Of a stretch of 50,793 nucleotides of DNA, positions 29,896 through 38,355 are shown piece by piece; the first letter of the stretch is position 1; every line of letters starts with the position of its first letter. The translations under genes and the position numbers were made by a program. Origin of the DNA: JBBREP01 sp036501845 (GTDB taxonomy: Bacteria > Actinomycetota > Acidimicrobiia > IMCC26256 > PALSA-610); contig DASXZO010000178.1 of assembly GCA_036501845.1 (NCBI GenBank), positions 1-50,793 of the forward strand, in the 5' to 3' direction. The notes beneath the pieces are model-generated. The model made no database searches. It saw only the letters and a list, made by a program, of their open reading frames with translations, and had not been told where the DNA came from.

Positions 29896-30498
29896 TCACG
29901 CCGTGGTGAGCGCCCGCGGACCGTACGACGCGAACTCCTCGGTGGTGTAGCGCTCGGCGCTCAGGCCGCGCGGCCATGCGAAGGCGGCGAGCCCGGCTTT
30001 GGCCCACAGCGCGTCGAGGAACTGGTTCGCGTCGCCACACTGCTCCCACACCGACGGCAGCAACGTCGCCCGGTGCGCGCCGGCCTCGATCACGAGACCG
30101 TCGACGCCCGGCCTCGCTTCCGCGAGCAGCTCGCGGTACGACGCGACCGCAATCTCTTCCAGCGCAGACAGCACCGAGATCTTGATTGTCATCGCCTCGA
30201 AGTCGGCGGGCGTCACCGCGGGTAATCGCGGATCGGCGAACGCGGCTTGCAGCGCGGCACGGTGCACCGCGTGCGCGAGCGACTCGACCGGATGAAGGCT
30301 GCCGACGCAACCGAGCAGCCGCTCATCGCGCAGCAGCGTCACGAATACGGCGCCGGGCTCGCCCAGCACCGGATCGTCGATCTCGTCGTCTCCCAGCAGC
30401 GCGACGCGGCCGGTGACGAGCGCGTTGCCGATCGCGCGTGCGGCAACGTCGAGCAGCGCGGATCGCCGGTGGTCGTCGAGCGCGGGGCCAGAGGTCAT
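29896..30498 (-). CDS. amrA: AMMECR1 domain protein (AmmeMemoRadiSam system protein A)
   Basis: A 200-residue AMMECR1-type protein. It has the family motif E-R-L-L-G-C-V-G-S-L-H-P (normally L-R-G-C-I-G) and V-H-R-A-A-L-Q-A-A-F-A-D-P-R-L-P. Then come I-K-I-S-V-L-S and a C-terminal A-T-L-L-P-S-V-W-E-Q block. The ATG at 30498 overlaps the stop of the Memo-like gene by four bases. Proteins of this set are known as a conserved trio of unknown function. It ends close to the convergent L,D-transpeptidase gene. Confidence 0.9.
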   Translation of the reverse strand: MTSGPALDDHRRSALLDVAARAIGNALVTGRVALLGDDEIDDPVLGEPGAVFVTLLRDERLLGCVGSLHPVESLAHAVHRAALQAAFADPRLPAVTPADFEAMTIKISVLSALEEIAVASYRELLAEARPGVDGLVIEAGAHRATLLPSVWEQCGDANQFLDALWAKAGLAAFAWPRGLSAERYTTEEFASYGPRALTTA

Positions 30499-31316
30499 GC
30501 CGCGGCCTCCACCGCGAACGCGCCGTACCCGACAACTTGGTCGTGACCACCCGCCGTGTCGCCCGACGAGCGCAGGTCGAGCTGGTCGACGCGCAGGTTG
30601 CGGGCGCGTCCCGCTTCGAGCAGGGGACGCAGTGCGTAGGCGCCGCACGCGTCGCGGTCGCCGATGGCCTCCGAGCGCTCGGCGACCACGTGGTCGGCGG
30701 TGTTGGCATCGACCGCGCGCGCCTGGTCGTATTCGAGGTAGTGGCTCAGGTCGGTGCTCACGACGAGGAGCGTGCCGTCGTCCCAGAGCGCGTCGAGCAG
30801 GGCTCGCACCACATTCGAGGGCGCGGTGCCCACCACCAGCGGCAGCACGGGCAGGCCGGGCGCAACCCGCTGCAGGAACGGCAACTGCACCTCCACGCTG
30901 TGCTCGAGCGCGTGAGCCGCGTCATCCACGACCACGCCCGAAACCTGCAGTGCCTTGTGGCGCGCGGCGATGTCGACCGTGACCGCTCCGAGCGGCGTCG
31001 CGAACACATCGGCCGAGCTCACCGCGAGCCCGCGAACCGGCACGCGATGCGCCGGGCCGATCACCACGACGCGCCGGAAGCGGGCGACGCACGACCGCAG
31101 CTCCGAGTAGGCGGCCGCGGCAATCGGGCCCGAGTACACGTAGCCGGCGTGCGGCACGATCACCGCGCGCAACGAGCCGCGCGCGCCACGGGAGTGGCGC
31201 ACGGCCGCGTCGGCGAGCAGACCGTCGACGGTTGCCGCGAGCGTGTGCGGATCGCGTGGGTAGAAGGTGCCGGCGACCGCCGCCGGCCGTACCCGGTTGC
31301 GGGGCGTGTCGCTCAC
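30495..31316 (-). CDS. amrB: Memo-like protein (AmmeMemoRadiSam system protein B)
   Basis: A 273-residue protein of the Memo family, related to class III extradiol dioxygenases. It begins R-P-A-A-V-A-G-T-F-Y-P and carries the metal-ligand regions V-P-H-A-G-Y-V-Y-S-G, V-I-G-P-A-H-R-V-P-V, E-H-S-V-E-V-Q-L-P-F-L and S-T-D-L-S-H-Y. The GTG at 31316 overlaps the stop of the radical SAM gene (GTGA), which sets the start; the long open frame upstream is a shadow of that gene. Metal binding is expected from the family; its reaction is not known. Confidence 0.93.
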   Translation of the reverse strand: MSDTPRNRVRPAAVAGTFYPRDPHTLAATVDGLLADAAVRHSRGARGSLRAVIVPHAGYVYSGPIAAAAYSELRSCVARFRRVVVIGPAHRVPVRGLAVSSADVFATPLGAVTVDIAARHKALQVSGVVVDDAAHALEHSVEVQLPFLQRVAPGLPVLPLVVGTAPSNVVRALLDALWDDGTLLVVSTDLSHYLEYDQARAVDANTADHVVAERSEAIGDRDACGAYALRPLLEAGRARNLRVDQLDLRSSGDTAGGHDQVVGYGAFAVEAAA

Positions 31317-32431
31317 GGCGCGCCCGCTTCGGCCAGCCGGATTGGAATGCGCCGGCGACCGAACACGCCCGGCCGGCCGTCGTAGCGACCAGGAATCAGC
31401 GTGCCGCAAGAACAGCAGTGCCCGGTGGTATCGAGCCGGTAGGCGCGGATGTCGTACCAGTCGCGCTCCACCACCACCGCTGCGCATGAGGGGCACACCG
31501 TGCTGCCGCCGAGGGAATCGTGGACGTTGCCGGTGTAGGCGTATCGCACGCCGTTGCGCAAGGCGATCTCGCGCGCTCGCGTGAGCGTGGTCGGCGGTGT
31601 GGGCTGCACGTCGAGCATCCGGTAGTCGGGATGGAATGCGCTGAAGTGCAGCGGCACGTCGGGCCCCAGATGCTCGACGATCCACGCGGTCATGGCGTCG
31701 ATCTCGGCATCGGAGTCGTTGTGCCCGGGGATCAACAGGTTGGTGATCTCGAGCCACACGTCGGTGTCGTTCGCCACGTACTCGAGAGTGTCGAGCACGT
31801 CTTGCAGGTGACCCGCGCTCACGTGACGGTAGAAGTCTTCGGTGAAGGCCTTGAGGTCGATGTTGGCCGCGTCCATGTGCGCGAACAGCTCGCGCCGCGG
31901 CTCGTCGCACACGTAGCCCGCGGTGACCGCGACCGCGTTGATGCCGAGCGCGTGGCAGGCGTCGGCGACGTCGTTCGCGTACTCCAGGAAGATCACCGGG
32001 TCGTTGTACGTGAAGGCCACGCTGCGAGCACCTAGTCGGCGCGCGGCGCGGGCGATCGTGTGGGGGTCGGCCTGGTCGGCCAGCGTGTCGGTCTCCTTCG
32101 ACTTGGAGATGTCCCAGTTCTGGCAGAAGCGGCACGCGAGGTTGCAACCCGCGGTGCCGAAGGAGAGCACGGAGCTTCCGGGAAAGAAGTGGTTGAGCGG
32201 CTTCTTCTCAATCGGGTCCACACAGAACCCACTGGATCGGCCCCAGGTGGTGAGTACGACCTCATCGTGCTCACGCGCACGCACGAAGCACACACCCCGT
32301 TGGCCCTCGCGCAGCTTGCACGCGCGCGGGCACACGTCGCACTGCACGCGTCCGTCGTCGAGCAGGTGCCAGTAGCGAGTGGTCCGTACAGAAGTAGTGG
32401 CGCTCGTGGCGGCGATTTCGGGCATAGCCAT
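31313..32431 (-). CDS. amrS: Radical SAM enzyme of the AmmeMemoRadiSam system
   Basis: A 372-residue radical SAM protein related to PflA-type activators. The 4Fe-4S motif is G-C-N-L-A-C-R-F-C-Q-N-W (C-x3-C-x2-C). In front lies the family block C-D-V-C-P-R-A-C-K-L-x-x-G-Q-x-G-V-C and V-D-P-I-E-K-K-P-L-N-H-F-F-P-G. Near the C-terminus two C-x2-C pairs (V-C-P-S-C and C-C-S-C-G) form a rubredoxin-like metal knuckle. The start is ATG 32431 or ATG 32425, with no strong ribosome binding site. It heads a tightly coupled operon with the Memo and AMMECR1 genes. The substrate is unknown. Confidence 0.93.
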   Translation of the reverse strand: MAMPEIAATSATTSVRTTRYWHLLDDGRVQCDVCPRACKLREGQRGVCFVRAREHDEVVLTTWGRSSGFCVDPIEKKPLNHFFPGSSVLSFGTAGCNLACRFCQNWDISKSKETDTLADQADPHTIARAARRLGARSVAFTYNDPVIFLEYANDVADACHALGINAVAVTAGYVCDEPRRELFAHMDAANIDLKAFTEDFYRHVSAGHLQDVLDTLEYVANDTDVWLEITNLLIPGHNDSDAEIDAMTAWIVEHLGPDVPLHFSAFHPDYRMLDVQPTPPTTLTRAREIALRNGVRYAYTGNVHDSLGGSTVCPSCAAVVVERDWYDIRAYRLDTTGHCCSCGTLIPGRYDGRPGVFGRRRIPIRLAEAGAP

Positions 32432-32545
32432 ATTCAGACAACCGATCGGTACCCACTATTCCAGTCCCTACCCGGGTCGAGCGCCCGCCGCCCCGCCCGG
32501 GTACCGCCCGACGGCCCTGGACGTGGCGTCGTACCGGCCCCAGGA

Positions 32546-32925
32546 GTGGACGAGCGCGCACCGACGCGAAGCTCGCGGCCCGGCGCGCAGCGCATCTCGC
32601 TCCTCTACGGCACGAGCGCCGTCGTGGTGATCCTCTGGACCAGGTACCTCGGGTTCTGGTTACCGGCCGAGCGGGTGGCGCACCACTGGAACGTGGCGTG
32701 GGTGAGCCTCGACGTGCTCATCGTGATCGCGCTCGCGGCTACTGCGATCTGCGCGCACCGGCGCGACCAAGCATCGCGCTTCCAGCTATCGCCACCGCCA
32801 CATTGCTTGTTGCCGACGCAGTGATGGATGTGGGCACCACGAACCGCAGCGACCTCTGGCAGTCGCTGCTCCTCGCGATCGCGCTGGAGATGCCGGTAGC
32901 GGTGATCTCGATCCGTATCGCCTGA
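32546..32925 (+). pseudogene. Small integral membrane protein with a frameshift
   Basis: One frame reads I-S-L-L-Y-G-T-S-A-V-V-V-I-L-W-T-R-Y-L-G-F-W-L-P then H-H-W-N-V-A-W-V-S-L-D-V, and degrades after R-R-D-Q-A near base 32765. The next frame continues directly with S-I-A-L-P-A-I-A-T-A-T-L-L-V-A-D-A-V-M-D-V and ends in a hydrophobic helix at 32925. Together they give a four-helix membrane protein of a kind common in actinobacteria, with unknown function. The GTG at 32546 is only a possible start. A single-base change, real or from assembly, is the simplest explanation. Confidence 0.6.
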
Positions 32926-32991
32926 CCACCATCGACGCGCTCGAACGGCGTGCGGCCCCCGCGCCTTCGGTGTCGGGGCCGGAGCACAAGA

Positions 32992-34479
32992 TCACGTGAC
33001 CGCCCGATCGTGGTGGTCGCGGATCGCGCTGTGCGCAACCGCAGCCTGACTACCAGTGTCCTGTTTCGCGGCGTCGGGACTTGTGTACGCCGCGACCGCG
33101 ATACAGAGCGCGCCGATCACGAGGAAGTAGTAGTTCGGGAAGGCCTGTTTCGCGAACGCGAAGAACATGAGCAGCACGAGCGCGCTGGCGGCGGCGAACC
33201 CGCTCGGTGTGCGCGGTGCGTAACGGCAGCACAACACGATTGCCACGATCGCGGGCACGAACAGCAACGCGGTGGAAGGCTGGCCGTGACCGTGGTTCGC
33301 CCACCAGGCCGCGAAGCTCAGTGAGTCGCGCCGGAACGGTTGCAGGAACTGCACCATCACCACACTGCGCCAGAACCCGCGCGCGAACAGGGCTGGAAGC
33401 GTGCACACCGCAGCCGTCGCCGCCATCGGCACGAGGAACGAACGGCGCACGATCGCGCGCCACGGCACGAGCAGTGTCGTCAGCGGCAGCAATAACGGCG
33501 TGTACTGCTTGGCAACCAGGAGCACGCCCAGCGCGTAGGGCAGCCCGGGGCGCCATCGACAGGCGCAGAACACCGTGACCGTCAACAGCAGCACGATCTG
33601 CGGTTCGATGTAGCCCGATCGGATCACGTACCACGCGCGCGGCGTGGTGGCGAACACTGCCGACGCAGCCGCGGCGAGGAGCGCCGATCGACGGCTTCGC
33701 CCGAACGCGAACATCAGCAGCACGGTGGCGGCCATGCAGGCGAACTCGACGCGCCGTGGATCGTGCCACCAGTGGTTCGATGCCGTCACCAACGCCAACG
33801 AGATCGGCGGGTAGGGGTAGCCGAAATCGAGCACCGACCCGTTGGTGAGGCTCGGGCCGTAGTTCTCGCCGCCATAGATGTCGCGAAACCGCACGACTGC
33901 GGCGTCGTAGGGATCGTGGCCGTTCACCAGCGTGTGCGCCGACACCTGCTCGAACATGAACACATCGACTCGCGGCGGCGGTGCGCGCATCACCCAGCTC
34001 CCCATCGCCACCACCGCGATGGCCGCAGCCACCACGAAAAACGCGCGCAGCCATGCGGATCGCATCAGCGCCGCCGCTCCAAGGAGCGCGACGACCGCGA
34101 ACACGCGCCCGGACGGCACCCGAGCGAACGGCGCGACCAGGCCGAGATTCAACGGGTCAGAGGGATGTACGAGGCTGGCCACCTGCAACGCCACGAGGCC
34201 CGCCACCGCGAGACCGGCAACCACAGCAACGATGCGAGCCGCGTTCCTGGCGACGGTCACGCGTGGGTTCGCGAACACTGCGAGCGCGATGCAGACCGCG
34301 GCAACGGCCACCATCGAGATCGACGCGTTCGAATAGCGGGCGCCGCGGTCGTCGATGGCGAAACCGATCAGGACCGCGCCACCGAGCAGCAGCAGCGGCG
34401 CCACACGGTCGACCGCTCGGAGCGCGACCGGCACCGCGACGGTGCTCGACCGGGACACTTCGCTGACTGTACCGAGCAC
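32992..34479 (-). CDS. Polytopic membrane glycosyltransferase (GT87/DUF2029-like)
   Basis: About 495 residues with ten or more hydrophobic segments. An extracytoplasmic loop reads V-N-G-H-D-P-Y-D-A-A, then F-G-Y-P-Y-P-P-I-S-L. This N-G-x-D-P-Y and Y-P-P pattern is typical of polyprenyl-phosphate-mannose-using GT-C enzymes of actinobacterial cell-envelope assembly. K-Q-Y-T-P-L-L-L-P-L in the second half is also typical of the family. The start is uncertain: GTG 34479 and GTG 34458 both precede the first helix and neither has a good ribosome binding site; a TTG at 34563 would overlap the divergent cupredoxin gene. Confidence 0.75.
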   Translation of the reverse strand: MLGTVSEVSRSSTVAVPVALRAVDRVAPLLLLGGAVLIGFAIDDRGARYSNASISMVAVAAVCIALAVFANPRVTVARNAARIVAVVAGLAVAGLVALQVASLVHPSDPLNLGLVAPFARVPSGRVFAVVALLGAAALMRSAWLRAFFVVAAAIAVVAMGSWVMRAPPPRVDVFMFEQVSAHTLVNGHDPYDAAVVRFRDIYGGENYGPSLTNGSVLDFGYPYPPISLALVTASNHWWHDPRRVEFACMAATVLLMFAFGRSRRSALLAAAASAVFATTPRAWYVIRSGYIEPQIVLLLTVTVFCACRWRPGLPYALGVLLVAKQYTPLLLPLTTLLVPWRAIVRRSFLVPMAATAAVCTLPALFARGFWRSVVMVQFLQPFRRDSLSFAAWWANHGHGQPSTALLFVPAIVAIVLCCRYAPRTPSGFAAASALVLLMFFAFAKQAFPNYYFLVIGALCIAVAAYTSPDAAKQDTGSQAAVAHSAIRDHHDRAVT

Positions 34480-34550
34480 CCCGGCGCGAGCCGCTTCGGG
34501 CGTCGCGGGAGATTGTGAACCAAATCGGCCACGGCTCCGTACCTCTGGGT

Positions 34551-34898
34551 ATGCGACGGACAACGATCATCGCCGTATTCGTGTGCTGCCTGGCTGCTCT
34601 CGGCGTCGCCGCGTGCAGCAGCAGTGGCAGCACCAGCACGGCCAGCTCGTCGACGGCTGCCGCGATCACCATCAAGAACCTTCACTTCACGGTGGTGTCG
34701 ACGGTGAAGGCCGGCTCGACGGTCACAGTCAAGAACAACGACGGCTTCGGCCACACCGTGAGCCAGGACAGCGGCGGCTTCGACGTGCAAGTGAGCGGCA
34801 ACGGCACCGCCACGTTCAAAGCGCCGAGCAAGCCCGGCACCTACGCGTTCCACTGCAACATCCACCCGCAGATGCACGGCAAGCTGACTGTCACGTAA
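34551..34898 (+). CDS. Cupredoxin-like blue copper lipoprotein
   Basis: A 115-residue protein. Residues 1-22 are a lipoprotein signal with the lipobox L-G-V-A-A-C (acylated Cys22), followed by a Ser/Thr-rich linker to about residue 38. The cupredoxin domain then shows the type 1 copper ligands His68 (G-F-G-H-T-V), Cys102, His105 and Met108 in F-H-C-N-I-H-P-Q-M. It resembles plastocyanin/amicyanin and should act as a surface electron carrier. ATG 34551 was preferred to GTG 34515 because the signal peptide begins there with M-R-R. No partner oxidase is adjacent. Confidence 0.92.
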   Translation: MRRTTIIAVFVCCLAALGVAACSSSGSTSTASSSTAAAITIKNLHFTVVSTVKAGSTVTVKNNDGFGHTVSQDSGGFDVQVSGNGTATFKAPSKPGTYAFHCNIHPQMHGKLTVT

Positions 34899-34923
34899 AC
34901 ATTGCTTCGCTTCGTCGCGGTAC

Positions 34924-34940
34924 CGCCAGCTCCGCTGGCG
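34924..34940. terminator. Short GC hairpin after the cupredoxin gene
   Basis: CGCCAGC at 34924-34930 pairs with GCTGGCG at 34934-34940 around TCC, 26 bases after the stop of the cupredoxin gene. There is no U-tract. Confidence 0.4.
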
Positions 34941-35034
34941 TTCGCGGGTAGGTGCTCTGGTCGCCGCCCGTGGGCAAGCCGTGGCGGCATAGCTCGCCGC
35001 CCTGTGCAAGCTGGGTTGTTTGTAACGTGCGCGG

Positions 35035-35841
35035 ATGGACGAGTTGTACGACGCGTTTACGAATTTGCGCTTCGACCGGCCGGCCGCCGGCGTGTTACGG
35101 ATCACTCTCGCCGGGCCGAACCTCAACGCCGTTACCCACGCCGTGCATCGCGAGTTGGCCGACGTGTGGCTCGCGATCGACCGCGACCCCGACACCAACG
35201 TGGCGCTGCTCACGGGCGAGGGCAAAGCATTCTCGTCGGGTGGAAGCTTCGACCTGATCGACGACATCACCACCGACTACGCGGTGCGGACGCGCGTGAT
35301 GCGCGAAGCGCGCGACATCGTGCTGAACGTCGTCAACTGCTCGAAGCCGATCGTGTCGGCGATCCATGGCGTCGCCGTCGGCGCCGGTCTCGTTGCGGCG
35401 CTGCTCGCCGACGTGTCGGTGGCGGGCCGTTCGACGCGCATCATCGACGGCCACACTCGCCTCGGTGTCGCGGCCGGTGACCACGCTGCCATCTGCTGGC
35501 CGTTGCTGTGCGGCATGGCGAAGGCGAAGTACTACCTGCTCACCTGCGAGACGCTTTCGGGTGAGGAGGCCGAGCGCATCGGGTTGGTGTCGTTGTGCGT
35601 CGACGACGCCGAAGTGCAGGACCGCGCGCTCGAGGTGGCCACGTCATTGGCTGATGGTGCGCAGTCGGCGCTGCGCTTCACCAAGCACACGCTCAATCAC
35701 TGGTACCGGCAGATGGCGCCGGCGTTCGATGCCTCGCTGGCGTACGAGTTCTACGGCTTCGGTGGACCCGACGCGCGCGAAGGTCTGGCGTCGCACCGCG
35801 AGAAGCGCGCGCCCCACTTCGACGGACCCGCGAGCGAGTAG
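35035..35841 (+). CDS. Enoyl-CoA hydratase/isomerase family protein
   Basis: A 268-residue crotonase-fold protein. The two oxyanion-hole segments are G-K-A-F-S-S-G-G-S-F-D and I-H-G-V-A-V-G-A-G-L-V. The position that usually holds the catalytic glutamates reads L-G-V-A-A-G-D-H-A-A, so a simple enoyl-CoA hydratase role is not assured. The C-terminal part with R-F-T-K-H-T-L-N and F-Y-G-F-G-G-P-D-A-R-E-G is typical of acyl-CoA-acting members. It stands alone without other beta-oxidation genes. Confidence 0.88.
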   Translation: MDELYDAFTNLRFDRPAAGVLRITLAGPNLNAVTHAVHRELADVWLAIDRDPDTNVALLTGEGKAFSSGGSFDLIDDITTDYAVRTRVMREARDIVLNVVNCSKPIVSAIHGVAVGAGLVAALLADVSVAGRSTRIIDGHTRLGVAAGDHAAICWPLLCGMAKAKYYLLTCETLSGEEAERIGLVSLCVDDAEVQDRALEVATSLADGAQSALRFTKHTLNHWYRQMAPAFDASLAYEFYGFGGPDAREGLASHREKRAPHFDGPASE

Positions 35842-35894
35842 CGGCCGGCGCAGCGCGGCATCGACGTCACCCGATGCCGCGCGCGCGTCGGCAT

Positions 35895-37499
35895 CTACGG
35901 GCAGGGGTTGTTCGGCAGGATGTTGCGGAAGTCGAAGGACGCTCGTTGGACCTGACCGCCGGAGTTGAACGTGCTGAAGAGGAGGGGCCCGTACTGGCCG
36001 ACCTTGCCGTAGTCGTTCGTCGAGAAGCCGGGCACGTCCTGGCCGACGGTCCACGCGCAGCCGCCGAGTGCTGAGCCCGACGAGTAGTACGGATAGAACG
36101 TCGCCGGTCCGTGATAATCGGCGAGCGGGATGCGCGTACATCCACCACCCGTGGCGATGTTGCAGTTGTTCGGTGGGCTGTCGGCGTGGTCCTCGATCGC
36201 CGGCGCGTCCGATTCGAAGGCCACCTGTGCGTACGGCGTGCCGAAGCTCGCGCCGGTTCTCGGGCTGGTGAGCAATGCAGGTCCGGGACGGCTCGCGCTG
36301 CCGTTCGGCCAGTCGGCGAGGTAGCTCGGTCCGTCGAACCCCTCGTTGGCGCCTTCACACCCTCCGACCTTCACCAAGAGTGCGAAACTCGCCGGGAAGC
36401 AGGCAGTGTCGTCGAAGTCAGGCTTGCGGCCGTTCTCGGTACCGGTGCAATTGCCACCGGGCTGCGACACGGCCGAGCAATAGTCGAAGTGCCCGATCTC
36501 GGTGTCGATCGCAATGTTGTAGGTGTGCACGGCCCAGGGCACCACCGTCTTGTCAGGCTGCGACGTCGAGTACATCGGGTGGAAGTTGTACGGCGTGTCC
36601 GTGCACTGCTTCGACGGGGCGGGCGCGTAGTTCATCTGCGCGAAGCCGTTGGCGGCGCTCGCCGTCATCGAGCCCTTCTGGCCGGTGGTGGTGTCGTCGA
36701 CCTCGGTGACCAGACCGTTCGCACTGTCGTGCATGGTCACGGTGTAGTGGTCACCGGCTCCGAGGAACAGCGCTTTGGTCGGGCTCGGCCGGCCCGACTT
36801 CACGAAGTCGAAATGCACCGGGTCGGGCGGGCCTTGCGGCGTGCCGCTGTGCGTGAGGTACGCAAAGTTCGTCGGCTCTTCGCTCACGAGACCCTGCGCC
36901 TGGCACGTGGGGTTGATCGGCTTGCCGGTGACGTTGCTCACCGCGAGGCTGTCGATGGTGAGCGCCACGCACCACTTCGTGGCTGAGCAGCTCGGGCCGT
37001 TGAACTGCTGCACCCATCCGGGCGGGTAGAACTGCAGCTCCGTGAACGCGGTTCCGGCGTGACGCTGCGACGTGCTGGGCGTGATGTTGCTGTCACTGTC
37101 GGGCGTGCACGTCTTGTTCGTCAGCGGATACGAGTGCGTGTCGCACATCGCCATGCCGAACCAGATCGTGGGATAGAGCTCGAAGTTGTATGACTTGCTC
37201 ATCGGATTGCTCGCCGACGGGTCGCTCGGGATCACGCCGCTGTACTGAGTGCGGTTCCCGGAGCCCGGCATCTTCGAATAGAAGAGCAGCGACGGCTCGT
37301 CGTGACCCACGTAGTGCCCGAACACGTCGTCGGAGTTCTTCACCTCCAGGCATGGCAGGCGACTGTTGGCGCACGTGAAGCGCACCGTCGACTGCGCCGA
37401 CGGTGACGCCGCCCCTCCTGCTTGGGCCGGCACAGCCAGCAGCGGCGCGCCGCAGAGCAGGATTGCGGCGAACCCGAACAACGCCCTCGAACGTGCCAC
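35895..37499 (-). CDS. Secreted cysteine-rich protein of unknown function
   Basis: A 534-residue protein. Residues 1-27 are a Sec signal peptide (R-S-R-A-L-F then a hydrophobic core, cleavage after A-Q-A). The mature part has many cysteines, often in short pairs (C-A-N-S-R-L-P-C, G-P-S-C-S-A-T-K-W-C, C-N-I-A-T-G-G-G-C), suggesting disulfides. It includes aromatic-rich segments such as E-L-Y-P-T-I-W-F-G-M and H-T-Y-N-I-A-I-D-T-E-I-G-H-F-D-Y-C. It begins at GTG 37499 with GGAGG upstream. No catalytic motif is recognised. Homologues seem to be large exported proteins of environmental bacteria, but this is only an impression. Confidence 0.8.
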   Translation of the reverse strand: MARSRALFGFAAILLCGAPLLAVPAQAGGAASPSAQSTVRFTCANSRLPCLEVKNSDDVFGHYVGHDEPSLLFYSKMPGSGNRTQYSGVIPSDPSASNPMSKSYNFELYPTIWFGMAMCDTHSYPLTNKTCTPDSDSNITPSTSQRHAGTAFTELQFYPPGWVQQFNGPSCSATKWCVALTIDSLAVSNVTGKPINPTCQAQGLVSEEPTNFAYLTHSGTPQGPPDPVHFDFVKSGRPSPTKALFLGAGDHYTVTMHDSANGLVTEVDDTTTGQKGSMTASAANGFAQMNYAPAPSKQCTDTPYNFHPMYSTSQPDKTVVPWAVHTYNIAIDTEIGHFDYCSAVSQPGGNCTGTENGRKPDFDDTACFPASFALLVKVGGCEGANEGFDGPSYLADWPNGSASRPGPALLTSPRTGASFGTPYAQVAFESDAPAIEDHADSPPNNCNIATGGGCTRIPLADYHGPATFYPYYSSGSALGGCAWTVGQDVPGFSTNDYGKVGQYGPLLFSTFNSGGQVQRASFDFRNILPNNPCP

Positions 37500-37670
37500 G
37501 TCGGCCTCCGTTGGTCACACGCCGGGCGTCCCTTCGGCCGATCGCGATGGCGGCCTCCCGGCGTGGCGGACCCTACGACCGTCGCGTCAGTCCCACAATG
37601 GGTGCGTTTTCGTCAATCCCGATGCCAATAGCCACTCCAAAGACATTCGCCGGCGTTTGCGTCGGCCCGA

Positions 37671-38345
37671 TCAGAAGTCGGGCTCGGGCGGCGCCAGCGT
37701 GCTCGGGCCCACGTTGCGCTCGAGCCACGCGTTCATCGGCTTGGCGTCATCCCACACCGCGGTGACGCGCTCCAGGGCCTTCGGCGTGCTGAGCCAGCGC
37801 GCCACCGGGAAGGAGCGTCCGGTCGTGAGCCCTTTCATGCGCAGGAGCTCGATGCGCACGTGGTCCTTCGGATAGCCGCGTGGTGCGGTCTTGAGCGACT
37901 CCATCGCGCTGATGTCGTAACCCTTGGCGCGGAGCGCCTCGGCGATCTTCGTGATCGCGCCGCCCACGCGGCCGTCGTCGAGCGCGCCCCGGTAGCGCTC
38001 CAGTTGATCGCCGGCCATGTGGTACATCCCGCAGCCGACGAAGAGACCTTCGGCTGATACCTGCACGAAGTACGACGACCCGCCCTGGCTCTCCGTGACC
38101 GCGCCGGCCGCGGTCTTGTACGGCGTCTTGTCCTTCGAGAACCGCACGTCCCGATACGGCCGGAACACGTGCAGCGCGCCGTAGCGCCGCTCGATCGCGT
38201 CGGACAACGCCGCGAACGGCTGCTTCACCGCTTCGTCGTACACCGACTTGTTCGCGGTGAAGAACGCCTTCGAGTTGTCGAGCTCGAGGCGCGCGAAGAA
38301 GTCGAACGCCGCCGCGGGGAAGCCTGCGAAACCGGTGCTCGCCAC
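37671..38345 (-). CDS. DUF2461 family protein
   Basis: A 224-residue protein from the GTG at 38345 (GAGG upstream), starting just after the selenoprotein stop. The family marks are F-D-F-F-A-R-L-E-L-D-N-S-K-A-F-F near residue 20 and the central F-R-P-Y-R-D-V-R-F-S-K-D-K-T-P-Y-K-T. Then come S-S-Y-F-V-Q-V and L-F-V-G-C-G-M-Y. The function is not known. The long open frame above 38345 is shadow of the neighbouring gene. Confidence 0.88.
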   Translation of the reverse strand: MASTGFAGFPAAAFDFFARLELDNSKAFFTANKSVYDEAVKQPFAALSDAIERRYGALHVFRPYRDVRFSKDKTPYKTAAGAVTESQGGSSYFVQVSAEGLFVGCGMYHMAGDQLERYRGALDDGRVGGAITKIAEALRAKGYDISAMESLKTAPRGYPKDHVRIELLRMKGLTTGRSFPVARWLSTPKALERVTAVWDDAKPMNAWLERNVGPSTLAPPEPDF

Positions 38346-38355
38346 GCTCGCTACC

